From contig JAGCXM010000022.1 in assembly GCA_017961325.1 (NCBI GenBank), forward strand, positions 1-33,055: a stretch of DNA of 33,055 nucleotides. Direction: 5' to 3'. Below the pieces are notes generated by a model, which saw only the letters and a list, made by a program, of their open reading frames with translations, was not told the origin of the DNA and searched no databases. This DNA comes from a bacterium. Its GTDB lineage: Bacteria; UBP6; UBA1177. Below, in pieces: positions 8,285-16,175 of the stretch. A program made the position numbers and the translations under genes. How positions within the stretch are numbered: the stretch's first letter is position 1; the number at the start of each line of letters is the position of its first letter.

Positions 8285-8863
8285 TTATAAGAAAAGCCGA
8301 AAAAATACGGCAATTATTCCTAAGAACATCGCTAAGATTATCGGTACGGCAAACATTGCAGCCACAATCACAAAAAGATGTTCTGCAAAATTTCCGGCTG
8401 CTCCTTCAGCAAAGACAAACGGTTCGATGCAGGCAGCCACACCGAATATGATTGCAGTCAAAAAACAGATAAGCAAAGCGAAAGATGCAGGAGAGTAGAA
8501 GAAAACTTTACGGAGTTTTTCACTAAAAGAATCGTCATACTCGAAAGATTTTTTGCCGAATTCCTTCTTACATCTTCCAATCGTTTTTGGGATTTCAGCT
8601 AAAATCTTGATGATTGCGATTAGAATAAAAAGAATGATGTCGCAGCCAAGTATCACGTGAAAAGCTTCGGTATAAGAATAGGCAAGTTCAGGATCGTTGT
8701 TTCGCGGGTCAAAATACCAGAGCAATGTGAAGAAAAGCCAGATCAAAAAGAGAAGGGTTAAAATGTAGCGCTTCTTGAAAAAGCCGAGAATGCCGCCGCG
8801 CTTCACTTTTCCATCTTTATAAGAAATGTTTTCCAAAGTTCTTCTCCATAAATAATCTGCCAA
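8285..8863 (-). CDS. Small inner-membrane protein of unknown function (4 TM)
   Basis: The product is about 192 residues if it starts at TTG 8863. No in-frame ATG lies near the N-terminus, and an in-frame stop lies just upstream, so the true start is TTG 8863 or a slightly later TTG. Four hydrophobic segments are visible: RYILTLLFLIWLFFTLLWYF, then one around FHVILGCDIILFILIAIIKI, one around FALLICFLTAIIFGVAACIE, and a C-terminal one around VPIILAMFLGIIAVFF. Between segments 2 and 3 is a basic/acidic loop (CKKEFGKKSFEYDDSFSEKLRKV), likely cytosolic. I recognise no family and see no catalytic motif. The gene stands alone, divergent from the carboxyltransferase gene, with 129 bp between them. 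Confidence 0.6.
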   Translation of the reverse strand: MADYLWRRTLENISYKDGKVKRGGILGFFKKRYILTLLFLIWLFFTLLWYFDPRNNDPELAYSYTEAFHVILGCDIILFILIAIIKILAEIPKTIGRCKKEFGKKSFEYDDSFSEKLRKVFFYSPASFALLICFLTAIIFGVAACIEPFVFAEGAAGNFAEHLFVIVAAMFAVPIILAMFLGIIAVFFRLFL

Positions 8864-8921
8864 AAAAGCGAAAAATTATAGGGTAAAAGATCTATTTAGC
8901 AAGATTAAAACTCAATTTAAG

Positions 8922-8949
8922 TTGAAAATAAAAAGTCAGCGGTTACAAT
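8922..8949 (+). promoter_or_regulatory. Predicted sigma70-type promoter for the carboxyltransferase operon
   Basis: TTGAAA (8922-8927) and TACAAT (8944-8949) are separated by 16 bp in the AT-rich gap before the ATG at 8993. Transcription would start near 8956, leaving a leader of about 37 nt. This is recognition by eye only. Confidence 0.5.
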
Positions 8950-8992
8950 GCCGTGCTTTTTTGTTTTTTATTATTTTTTATATAGGTGTGCT

Positions 8993-10642
8993 ATGGCAAA
9001 AAAACTTCTTATCAGAGACCTCACGTTAAGAGACGGTCAGCAGTCGCAGTTCGCGACCAGAATGAATCAGAATCAGGTTGACAGGCTCTTGAAATCATTC
9101 AACAAAGCTCATTTTTACGCAATGGAGGTCTGGGGCGGAGCGGTTCCCGATTCCGTTATGCGCTACCTCGGCGAAGATCCGTGGGACAGGCTTGAAAAAA
9201 TCAAAGCCGGCGTCGGCAGTGCAAGCAAACTCACCGCACTTTCGAGAGGAAGAAACCTTTTCGGCTACAACCCCTACCCCGAAGACGTCATCGAAGGGTT
9301 CAACCGCAACGCAATAAAGTCCGGGATCGACATCATGCGTATTTTTGATGCTCTGAACGACATCGACAACATGCGTTCGACGATAAAATACGTCAAGGAA
9401 AACGGCGGAATGACGGACTGCTGCATCTGCTACACGGTTGATCCGAAATTTTCCGGCAAAGACAAGCTGAAGGCCCTTTTCAGCGGCAAAAAACTGCCGA
9501 ACAACCTCTTTTCGATAGATTATTTCGTCAAAAAGGCGGTCGAGCTTGAAAAGGCCGGCGCAGACATGATTTCAATCAAGGATATGGCCGGTCTCATCGA
9601 TCCGGCAACAAGCGCAAAACTCATTCCGGCTCTTAAAAAAGCGGTCAAAATCCCGATAGACCTGCATACTCACTGCACTCCGGGCTACGGTCTGGGCAGC
9701 GTTCTCATGGCGATGGTGAACGATGTCGATATAGTCGACAGCGTAATCATGCCTTTTGCCGGCGGTCCGGCTGCTCCGGCATTCGAACTTATTCAGGTTT
9801 TTGCTGCCAAACTCGGACTTGAAACAAATGTCGATCTTGATGCAGTTAAAGAAATCAGAACAGAACTTTTCAAAATCAGGCATGAACTTGCAAAATTCGA
9901 CCAGTACAAGCTTTTCCCGAAGGATTTCGATCCGACCGACAAGCTTCCGGCAGATGTCGAAAAACTTTTCGACGATGCTATCGCAGCCGCAAAGAAAGGC
10001 GATACCGAAACAGTAACCAACCTGACTCAGCAGATCGAGCGCCACTTCAACTTCCCGAAACCGAACGAAGTCGTCCGCATGGCGCAGATTCCCGGCGGAA
10101 TGTACACGAACATGCTGGCACAGCTCCAGGCCGGAAAGATCGAACATCTTCTGCCGAAAGTCATGGAGATGGTCCCGATCGTAAGACTTGCTGCAGGCGT
10201 TCCGCCGCTTGTAACTCCGACAAGCCAGATCGTCGGAACTCAGGCTGTAAGCTGCGTCATCAACCTCAATTCCGGAAAGGCGATGTATGAAAACACCTCC
10301 GTTCAGTTCGTAAATCTGGTAAAAGGCGGTTACGGACACACGCCGTGGCCCGTTGATCCGGCTTTCAGGGAAAAAATCTCCGGAAAACGCGAAGAACAGC
10401 CTTACGATACGTCGAAACACGTCAAACAGACAAACGAAACTATTGACGAATTCGGCGGCGTAAAGCTGGCGGCGACAGAAAAGGAAGAACTTCTTCTCGA
10501 ACTTTTCCCGGCAGTCGCAAAACCTTTTCTGAAATCGAAACGCGAAAAGGATTTCAGAGCCGAGCAGCAAAAAGTTCAGGACAAACTTGACGAAGAAAGA
10601 GGAAAACTCGTTTCCGCACTTGAAGGAAACGTCTTGGAATAA
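8993..10642 (+). CDS. Biotin-dependent carboxyltransferase subunit (pyruvate carboxylase subunit B / oxaloacetate decarboxylase alpha / transcarboxylase 5S type)
   Basis: This 549-residue protein belongs to the HMGL-like/PYC_OADA family, which moves CO2 between carboxybiotin and pyruvate/oxaloacetate. The TIM barrel shows the metal site: Asp14 (LTLRDGQQS), Lys196 (SIKDMAG, the carboxylated lysine position) and His225/His227 (HTHCTPGYG). Later family blocks are present (QIPGGMYTNM, GVPPLVTPTSQIVGTQA). The usual RDAHQS motif reads RDGQQS here. The protein ends at ...SALEGNVLE with no biotinyl domain and no (A/V)MKM site, so a separate biotin carrier must be encoded elsewhere, as with transcarboxylase 5S. 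ATG 8993 is chosen over a start at 8948 because AGGTG sits 4 nt upstream and homologous residues begin at MAKKLLIRD. A DnaJ-domain gene follows after 2 nt. Which exact reaction it serves cannot be decided from sequence. Confidence 0.9.
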   Translation: MAKKLLIRDLTLRDGQQSQFATRMNQNQVDRLLKSFNKAHFYAMEVWGGAVPDSVMRYLGEDPWDRLEKIKAGVGSASKLTALSRGRNLFGYNPYPEDVIEGFNRNAIKSGIDIMRIFDALNDIDNMRSTIKYVKENGGMTDCCICYTVDPKFSGKDKLKALFSGKKLPNNLFSIDYFVKKAVELEKAGADMISIKDMAGLIDPATSAKLIPALKKAVKIPIDLHTHCTPGYGLGSVLMAMVNDVDIVDSVIMPFAGGPAAPAFELIQVFAAKLGLETNVDLDAVKEIRTELFKIRHELAKFDQYKLFPKDFDPTDKLPADVEKLFDDAIAAAKKGDTETVTNLTQQIERHFNFPKPNEVVRMAQIPGGMYTNMLAQLQAGKIEHLLPKVMEMVPIVRLAAGVPPLVTPTSQIVGTQAVSCVINLNSGKAMYENTSVQFVNLVKGGYGHTPWPVDPAFREKISGKREEQPYDTSKHVKQTNETIDEFGGVKLAATEKEELLLELFPAVAKPFLKSKREKDFRAEQQKVQDKLDEERGKLVSALEGNVLE

Positions 10643-10644
10643 TT

Positions 10645-12012
10645 ATGGATTTCATCTCACCGTATATCAACAGTGAAAAAAAGCTCCACATTCGTTTTGA
10701 AAAACTCTTCGCCCTGCTCTCTTCCTGCGATTTTTCCGGAAAAATAACTGTTTTCAGCGGCGGAGAAACTTTTCCGGTTATTCTTGCAAGTGATAAGGTT
10801 TGGTCAGACAACCAACCGAATTCATTGGGAAATTTATCAAAAAGTGCCGTGTTCAAAGTCGAAAGTACCATAAACGAAGTGATGAAAAAGGGAATGAAGG
10901 AATACGACGGCAGGGAATTTCTTTATCATATCATTTTAAATATGCCGAGGGAGCGCGTTCTTGAAGTTCTGAAACCTTATGCGACCGAATTTTTTTCGAT
11001 AAAGCCCGATGCGGCCAAACTCCCCTTTGTTCGCGAAGAATTGAAACCTTTTGTCGGTCAGAAAAAGATTGAAATTTTTTCCAGCCTTAAAAAAAGTTAC
11101 CGCGTGATATATTTTCTTTTGATTTCACAGCTTGCCGTTCTTCTTCCCTCAACTGACGAAGAAAAGGTAAAAATCACAGAAAAGCTCAATAAATCCGACA
11201 TATTTTCGGAAAAAGCGGCGGCCGAAGAAGTTGCTGAGAAAAAGAAGACCGAAATAAACAGCGAAACAAACCAAAAAATATCGGAAGAAGACGAAATCAA
11301 AACTTTCCTCAATGCAAACGAGCGTTACACGGACGTATTTCAGCTTTTCGGGCTTAAAGACAAGTTCGATGACAAAATTGCCCGCCGGGAATACATTAAG
11401 ATTATGCAGAAAATCCACCCCGATAAACTCGTCGGAGTTTCACCGAATACGGCCATCCGCGCCAAAGAGTTTCTGCAGCTTACAGGTGAATGTTATGAAC
11501 TTATCCGCGATCCGGAAGTCGCCGCCGATATCGAATATTTAATGAAAAAATACGGCCCGATAAAGTCGAAAAGCGAATATCTCAAAATAAAGGAATACGA
11601 TTCTGCGATGATGAAAGCGACGGCTCTGGCAAAAATCGGTTCATACGAATCTGCTGCAAAAGTCTTTGATTACATTTACAGAGAAACGAAAAATCCAAGT
11701 GCTCTTGAGCAGAAGAATCTTGTTCTCTGGAAGCTTGCACCGAGATGGAATAAACTCGAAAAAGCCGACAAATACAAGGAAATCAGAGATGATCTGGTAA
11801 AAATTTCGATGGTAAAAGAACTCTCTTTCGAATCAATGTATATTTTAGCCGAAATTTACGAATATCTCGAAGACATCGCGGACGGATTGAAAATTCTTGA
11901 TGCCATTCTCAAAGCAAGGCCGGACGATTTCAAAGCAGCCGGAATGAAAAAGAGAATGATTTATTACAACAATCTGAAAAACAACATAAATTCTGAAAAT
12001 TCAAAGAAATAG
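10645..12012 (+). CDS. DnaJ-domain protein with N-terminal unknown domain and TPR-like C-terminus
   Basis: The product is 455 residues and apparently cytosolic. A J-domain spans about residues 225-290: DVFQLFGLKDKFDDKIARREY, then the invariant HPD at 258-260, then AKEFLQLTGECYELIRD. J-domains stimulate the ATPase of DnaK/Hsp70. The N-terminal 150 residues (SGKITVFSGGETFPVILA near 32) resemble the DUF4388/PATAN-like modules often joined to J-domains in myxobacteria; this is a weak match by eye. Residues about 170-220 are Lys/Glu-rich (linker). The C-terminal third has helical repeats of TPR type (SYESAAKVFDYIYRETKNP, EDIADGLKILDAILKARPDD). It starts 2 nt after the carboxyltransferase stop without a strong Shine-Dalgarno, so translation is probably coupled. 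No zinc fingers are present, so it is not classical DnaJ. It converges with the TonB receptor gene. Confidence 0.85.
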   Translation: MDFISPYINSEKKLHIRFEKLFALLSSCDFSGKITVFSGGETFPVILASDKVWSDNQPNSLGNLSKSAVFKVESTINEVMKKGMKEYDGREFLYHIILNMPRERVLEVLKPYATEFFSIKPDAAKLPFVREELKPFVGQKKIEIFSSLKKSYRVIYFLLISQLAVLLPSTDEEKVKITEKLNKSDIFSEKAAAEEVAEKKKTEINSETNQKISEEDEIKTFLNANERYTDVFQLFGLKDKFDDKIARREYIKIMQKIHPDKLVGVSPNTAIRAKEFLQLTGECYELIRDPEVAADIEYLMKKYGPIKSKSEYLKIKEYDSAMMKATALAKIGSYESAAKVFDYIYRETKNPSALEQKNLVLWKLAPRWNKLEKADKYKEIRDDLVKISMVKELSFESMYILAEIYEYLEDIADGLKILDAILKARPDDFKAAGMKKRMIYYNNLKNNINSENSKK

Positions 12013-12044
12013 CACGCCTACTTTTCTTAAAAAGACTGGTTAAA

Positions 12045-14162
12045 TCAAAGATTTACCTTCAAACCGATCCACGGCGTGATGCCGGCCGTGCCGTATTCGA
12101 CCGAATAGGCGTAATCGTCGTTGTCAAGCATATTTTCGATTTTCGCGAATATCGTCACATAACTGTTGATTTTGTAGGAAACTGCGAAATTGAGAATGAC
12201 AAAATCTTCAGCCGTAATAAGATAAGGAGTTTTCGGATAGTTGTAAACTTCGTCTTTACGCTTGCCCACATAGTTGAGCTCCAATGAAACATTCAGCATT
12301 TTCGCATAGTTATAGTTTAAAACGGCGTTGAATGAGTGCTTCGGTCTTCTTAAAGTCGGCGTTTTCGCCTTGTATTTTTCCCCTTTGTATTCGACAACTT
12401 TGTATTCCTGCATTTTGAAAATCCATGTGTATGCGCTTCTGAGACTAACTCCCCAGAACGGTTTCGTGTGAAAAGAGATTTCAAGTCCGTGGTTTTCGAT
12501 TCTGTATCTGTTTGAATATATTCCGCTTTTATCCAAATCGATGCTGTTGATCTTGAGTTCGTAGAAGTATCCGGCTTCAAGAAGGATTTTTCTGTTCACG
12601 AAATACTGCTGAACCGCTCCGTCGAATCCGTAAGCCGTTTCAGGCTGAAGTTCCTGATAAAGATTTGCGTAGCGGCTGAACCTCTGAAAAAGCGTCGGAG
12701 TCTTCGTTCCGCGGGCGAATCTCGCCTTAAAACCGAGTTCTACAGGCGTTTCGTAAGCCGCTCCGGCCGAAAAAGTGGGCTCAAAACTCTTTTTCGTCTC
12801 CTCTTGAAGCGGCTGATCAGTCTCTCTGTCGAGCAGCGAAATCTGATAGAAATTGCTCTGCAAGCGGCCTCCGGCATTGAGTTCGAGTTTCTCAACAGGC
12901 CTGAAAATGTTAAAGGCGTAGGCATCAAAACTTATGTCGGGATTTGGAACGAAATCCATATTGAAATAGCGTCCTGCTGAATAATCTTCGTAGTCTGCCG
13001 TCCCCCACTCCGCGCCGAAATCAAGACCGGCAGCAAGTTCATACCAGTAAACAGGAGTTACCGTGTTTTTCCAGTTGACTGCAAAAGTCATCGAACGGTA
13101 GCGGCTTTTCAAATCGCCGGCCATTTTACCTGAATCAGCCGGATCTTTATCACCGAGCGAGCTTAAAAGCATTGAAACATCAAACTTCAAGTTCCATATT
13201 TTATTGAATAAATTCGAATCAACACCAGTTTTTAAAAGCAGATTCCCGTTCAAAAGATTCCGGTTCGGATCATCCATTCCAAGCCCTGGTCCGTCGTCGA
13301 TTTCAGCTTTTGCGACATTGCCGCGGAGAATCAATTCCCAGGTATTGTCAGAATCGATGTCGACTCCGCCGCGGAAGTAGAGCGAACCTTTGATGACCGA
13401 ATCGTTGTCAGGCCTCTTCGCGTAGATATTTTCCTTAACTCCCTTGTATGAATCGGCCATCGAAATTCCTTTGGTATTGAAAAAAGAACCGCCGCCTGAA
13501 TAGAAAAAACGGTTTTTCGAGCCGCTTACATTCGCGCTGAAACTGGTCGTGTCAGGAATGTACCGGCTGCTGCTCATGTCAAGAACCGCAGTTGAAACAG
13601 ATGACGTAAATTTCGGTTTTCCGTGCCCTTTTTTAGTTTTTATGTCGAGAACTCCGGCAAGTGCTCCGCTTCCGTAAAGAACTGGCTGAGGTCCCTTTAA
13701 AAGATCTATTTTGGCAATGTTTTCAGGGCTTAATGATAAATCTGCAGCGCCGTTCGGACTAAGAGGATTGCGCATTTCTACTCCGTCAATCAGCACAAGA
13801 ACGTCTGCGCTTCTGAAACCTCGCACGAAAAGAAACTGCGACTGCCCCGTTCTTCCGTCGCCGTTGACATAGACTCCTGTCATCTCCTTGACCGCATCAC
13901 CCGTCGTAACAGACTGTTTTTCCTCGATTTCCGTTGCGTTAACCGAATCCTGCGCCGCCGCGGCGTCATTCGATGCCGTTTTTCTGCGTGAACCTTTGAC
14001 GATTATCTTGTTTTCTTCGCTTTTTGCTGCCTGTTCCGGTTTCTGCGAAGACGTTTCATGAAACGTCTCTACGTTTGCATCCGGTCCGGATTCATCTGCG
14101 AAAACAGTGCCGGTAGTGCCGATAAATATAAAAAAAACAAAAAATAATCGGAAAAATTTCAT
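12045..14162 (-). CDS. TonB-dependent outer-membrane receptor (BtuB-like)
   Basis: The product is 705 residues. It has a signal peptide (MKFFRLFFVFFIFIGTTGTVFA, cleavage near 22), a linker of about 30 residues, a TonB-box-like IIVKGSRR near 54, a plug domain (SVTTGDAVKEMTGVYV; FLFVRGFRSADVLVLIDGVE; LLKGPQPVLYGSGALAGVLDI) and a long beta-barrel with alternating aromatic strands ending in ITPWIGLKVNL. Such receptors import siderophores, cobalamin, sugars or metals using TonB-ExbBD energy; the ligand cannot be read from sequence. The plug motifs resemble the BtuB/vitamin-receptor branch more than large siderophore receptors. The ATG overlaps the stop of the upstream methyltransferase gene (ATGA), so the two are translationally coupled. 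Residues 31-39 (VETFHETSS) are encoded by a copy of a palindromic repeat also found at 16128-16155. No TonB or ExbBD gene is in the window. Confidence 0.93.
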   Translation of the reverse strand: MKFFRLFFVFFIFIGTTGTVFADESGPDANVETFHETSSQKPEQAAKSEENKIIVKGSRRKTASNDAAAAQDSVNATEIEEKQSVTTGDAVKEMTGVYVNGDGRTGQSQFLFVRGFRSADVLVLIDGVEMRNPLSPNGAADLSLSPENIAKIDLLKGPQPVLYGSGALAGVLDIKTKKGHGKPKFTSSVSTAVLDMSSSRYIPDTTSFSANVSGSKNRFFYSGGGSFFNTKGISMADSYKGVKENIYAKRPDNDSVIKGSLYFRGGVDIDSDNTWELILRGNVAKAEIDDGPGLGMDDPNRNLLNGNLLLKTGVDSNLFNKIWNLKFDVSMLLSSLGDKDPADSGKMAGDLKSRYRSMTFAVNWKNTVTPVYWYELAAGLDFGAEWGTADYEDYSAGRYFNMDFVPNPDISFDAYAFNIFRPVEKLELNAGGRLQSNFYQISLLDRETDQPLQEETKKSFEPTFSAGAAYETPVELGFKARFARGTKTPTLFQRFSRYANLYQELQPETAYGFDGAVQQYFVNRKILLEAGYFYELKINSIDLDKSGIYSNRYRIENHGLEISFHTKPFWGVSLRSAYTWIFKMQEYKVVEYKGEKYKAKTPTLRRPKHSFNAVLNYNYAKMLNVSLELNYVGKRKDEVYNYPKTPYLITAEDFVILNFAVSYKINSYVTIFAKIENMLDNDDYAYSVEYGTAGITPWIGLKVNL
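14045..14072. repeat. Palindromic repeat copy inside the TonB receptor gene
   Basis: This stretch matches the perfect 28-bp palindrome at 16128-16155 at 25 of 28 positions. The right-hand 23 bp (14050-14072) are identical, and the three mismatches fall in the outer left arm. A 20-bp core here is still a perfect palindrome (half-site AGACGTTTCA). It lies in frame, coding residues 31-39 of the receptor, between the signal peptide and the TonB box. Confidence 0.8.
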
Positions 14163-14788
14163 AATTTCAAACTGATTGTCAGTCCGTGACCTATAGGCAG
14201 AATCGTGCTGAAAAGTTTTTTGTGTGCGAAAACGGCGCGGTTGTAGTCGTGAGTGTAGTCCCCTAACCCGCTCCGCACTGTTTCAGTTACTCTGAAAAGC
14301 GAATCGTCCGCCGCGATGATTCCCCCTTTCTTGCAGAGTTTCACCGTCAATTCAAGAAGCATCGGGTATAAATATTTGCCGCAGTCCTGAAAAATGAGGT
14401 CGAATTTTTCACCTTTTTCGAGAAGTTCGGCAACTTTTGCTTCAGCCTTGCCGTGAACAAGTTCGATTATGTCGCCGAAACCTGACGCCGCTATATTTTT
14501 TTCAGCCTCGGCAAAAATCCTGTCGTGACCTTCAACCGTGATTATCTTTCCGCCGGTTTCTTTTAGTGCCGAAGCCATCCAGATCGCCGAATACCCGTTG
14601 CTCGTGCCGAGTTCGAGGACCGATTTGATCTTCTTCGCACGAATCAGAAAAACGAGAAATTTCCCTACTTCGATTTCAATCATCGGCTGAATGTCGTTTC
14701 TGCTTCTGTTCGATTTTTCAAGTCCGTCCAGAAACTCAGTATCATGTTTTATGAAATCCCTTAAATACTGCGCCGTTCTTGCATCCAT
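14159..14788 (-). CDS. SAM-dependent O-methyltransferase
   Basis: The product is 209 residues, the usual size for the O-methyltransferase/Methyltransf_24 family. The cofactor-binding motif I is VLELGTSNGYSAIWMA, followed by an acidic strand end (IITVEGHD) and LIFQDCGKYLYP, then a GGIIAADDSLF segment typical of metal-dependent, catechol-type O-methyltransferases. Two Asp residues (AADD) could be metal ligands. I take ATG 14788 (product MDARTAQYL) because GGGGAGCAGG precedes it; the frame is open further upstream to 14902, but that extension is Phe/Tyr-rich and not family-like. The TGA overlaps the ATG of the TonB receptor gene. The acceptor is unknown; coupling to a receptor gene might suggest a small molecule such as a siderophore or cofactor, but this is inference. 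Confidence 0.85.
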   Translation of the reverse strand: MDARTAQYLRDFIKHDTEFLDGLEKSNRSRNDIQPMIEIEVGKFLVFLIRAKKIKSVLELGTSNGYSAIWMASALKETGGKIITVEGHDRIFAEAEKNIAASGFGDIIELVHGKAEAKVAELLEKGEKFDLIFQDCGKYLYPMLLELTVKLCKKGGIIAADDSLFRVTETVRSGLGDYTHDYNRAVFAHKKLFSTILPIGHGLTISLKL

Positions 14789-14815
14789 AACCTGCTCCCC
14801 AAAACAAACCGCCGA

Positions 14816-14843
14816 TTTATAAAACATGGAGAAAAAAATCCAA
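14816..14843 (-). promoter_or_regulatory. Possible promoter for the methyltransferase-receptor operon
   Basis: Read on the minus strand, TTGGAT (14843-14838) and TATAAA (14821-14816) are separated by 16 bp, about 28 nt before the ATG at 14788. This is a by-eye match of moderate quality. Confidence 0.35.
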
Positions 14844-14880
14844 ATATTTTTGAAATAAAAATAAGTAAACCGCTCATTTC

Positions 14881-14908
14881 TTGACTCAAAAACGCCTCTC
14901 AATAGAAT
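14881..14908 (+). promoter_or_regulatory. Predicted sigma70-type promoter of gmd
   Basis: TTGACT (14881-14886) and TAGAAT (14903-14908) with a 16-bp spacer lie 33 nt before the gmd ATG. The short leader contains a TGCGTTT repeat and then GGAGG at 14931-14935. Confidence 0.55.
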
Positions 14909-14941
14909 TTTGCGTTTTGCGTTTCTTTTCGGAGGTCAAAA

Positions 14942-16081
14942 ATGGCAAAAAAAGCTCTCATTACGGGAATTACCGGACAGGACGGCTCGTATCTGGCGGA
15001 ATTCCTTCTTGAAAAAGGCTATGAAGTTCACGGCATAAAAAGGCGCAGTTCGTCGTTCAACACCGACAGAATCGACCACATTTACAAAGACATCCACGAC
15101 AAAAACAGAAAATTCACGCTGCACTACGGCGACCTCACCGATGCTACGAACCTGATAAGAATCATGCAGGAGGTGCGTCCTGACGAAATCTACAACCTGG
15201 CGGCGCAGTCGCACGTCAAGGTATCGTTTGAAACGGCGGAATACACTGCGAATTCCGATGCTTTGGGAACCCTGAGGCTTCTTGAAGGAATCAAAATCCT
15301 GGGAATGGAAAAATCGACCCGCTTCTATCAGGCCTCGACTTCGGAACTTTTCGGAAAAGTTGCGGAAATTCCGCAGAGCGAAAAAACGCCGTTTTATCCA
15401 CGAAGTCCTTACGCGGCGGCAAAAATATACGCTTACTGGATAACGGTGAACTACCGGGAATCATACGGGATCCATGCAAGCAACGGAATACTTTTCAACC
15501 ACGAATCACCTAGGCGCGGTGAAACTTTCGTCACGAGAAAGATCACCCGTGCGGCTGCAAGAATCATTCTCGGTCTTCAGGAGATGCTTTACCTCGGGAA
15601 CCTTGACGCAAAGCGTGACTGGGGACATGCAAAGGATTATGTCAAGGCAATGTGGCTTATTCTTCAGCAGGACAAACCGGACGATTTCGTCATCGCTACG
15701 GGACGGACTTCATCGATCCGCGACTTTGTGAAAACTGCATTCGGGTGCGTCGGAATAAAAATCAAATTTGTAGGCAGCGGAGTTGAGGAAAAAGGAGTTG
15801 TCGAAGAGATTGATTCGACAGAACTCATGAAAATCACTGACAAAATTCATGTAAAAGAAGGCCAGCAGATAATAAGCGTCGATCCGCGCTACTTCCGTCC
15901 GACAGAAGTTGACATTCTTCTCGGAAATCCGGCGAAAGCAGAAAAAATCCTCGGCTGGAAAGCTGAAACAACAATGGAGCAACTCGCTGAAGAAATGATG
16001 TTTTCCGATATCGAAGAAGCAAAAAAAGAGGCGCTTCTCATCGGTAACAATTACTTTGTCCGTGAAAACTACGGCGAATAA
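14942..16081 (+). CDS. gmd: GDP-mannose 4,6-dehydratase
   Basis: The product is 379 residues. This short-chain dehydrogenase/reductase converts GDP-D-mannose to GDP-4-keto-6-deoxymannose, the precursor of GDP-fucose, GDP-rhamnose and related sugars for surface polysaccharides. The NADP-binding motif is [20 protein letters not shown] at the N-terminus, followed by the family-specific [16 protein letters not shown]. The catalytic residues are in QASTSELFG (Thr-Ser-Glu) and [12 protein letters not shown] (Tyr-x3-Lys). [16 protein letters not shown] binds the nucleotide. It is slightly longer than most homologues (about 345-370) because of extra residues around [11 protein letters not shown] near 310. 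GGAGG lies 6 nt before the ATG. It stands alone: no fucose synthetase or glycosyltransferase gene is adjacent, so its partner enzymes must be elsewhere. Confidence 0.97.
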   Translation: MAKKALITGITGQDGSYLAEFLLEKGYEVHGIKRRSSSFNTDRIDHIYKDIHDKNRKFTLHYGDLTDATNLIRIMQEVRPDEIYNLAAQSHVKVSFETAEYTANSDALGTLRLLEGIKILGMEKSTRFYQASTSELFGKVAEIPQSEKTPFYPRSPYAAAKIYAYWITVNYRESYGIHASNGILFNHESPRRGETFVTRKITRAAARIILGLQEMLYLGNLDAKRDWGHAKDYVKAMWLILQQDKPDDFVIATGRTSSIRDFVKTAFGCVGIKIKFVGSGVEEKGVVEEIDSTELMKITDKIHVKEGQQIISVDPRYFRPTEVDILLGNPAKAEKILGWKAETTMEQLAEEMMFSDIEEAKKEALLIGNNYFVRENYGE

Positions 16082-16127
16082 TATTGACCTTGTTCTAGGC
16101 AACACATCAATTTTATTGACATTTTCT

Positions 16128-16155
16128 GTAGAGACGTTTCATGAAACGTCTCTAC
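16128..16155. repeat. Perfect 28-bp palindrome, intergenic copy
   Basis: The half-site GTAGAGACGTTTCA is followed directly by its reverse complement. It lies between the convergent gmd and gspF genes. There is no T-run on either side, so it is not a classical intrinsic terminator, although a hairpin could still form in both transcripts. A near-identical copy is inside the TonB receptor gene at 14045-14072. Confidence 0.85.
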
Positions 16156-16175
16156 GATTAGAGGGAGAATTAATT

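Noticed and set aside
8096-8290. A 64-codon plus-strand frame spanning the direct repeats
   Set aside because: Its first third merely translates the repeats (IHFSK twice); there is no ribosome binding site and no family resemblance.
9572-10570. A 332-codon minus-strand frame opposite the carboxyltransferase gene
   Set aside because: The sense strand has all family motifs; the antisense product is Phe/Cys/Arg-rich without domains.
16128-16155. Intrinsic terminator for gmd or gspF
   Set aside because: The palindrome has no T-run on either strand and exists also inside a coding region, so a repeat element is the better description.
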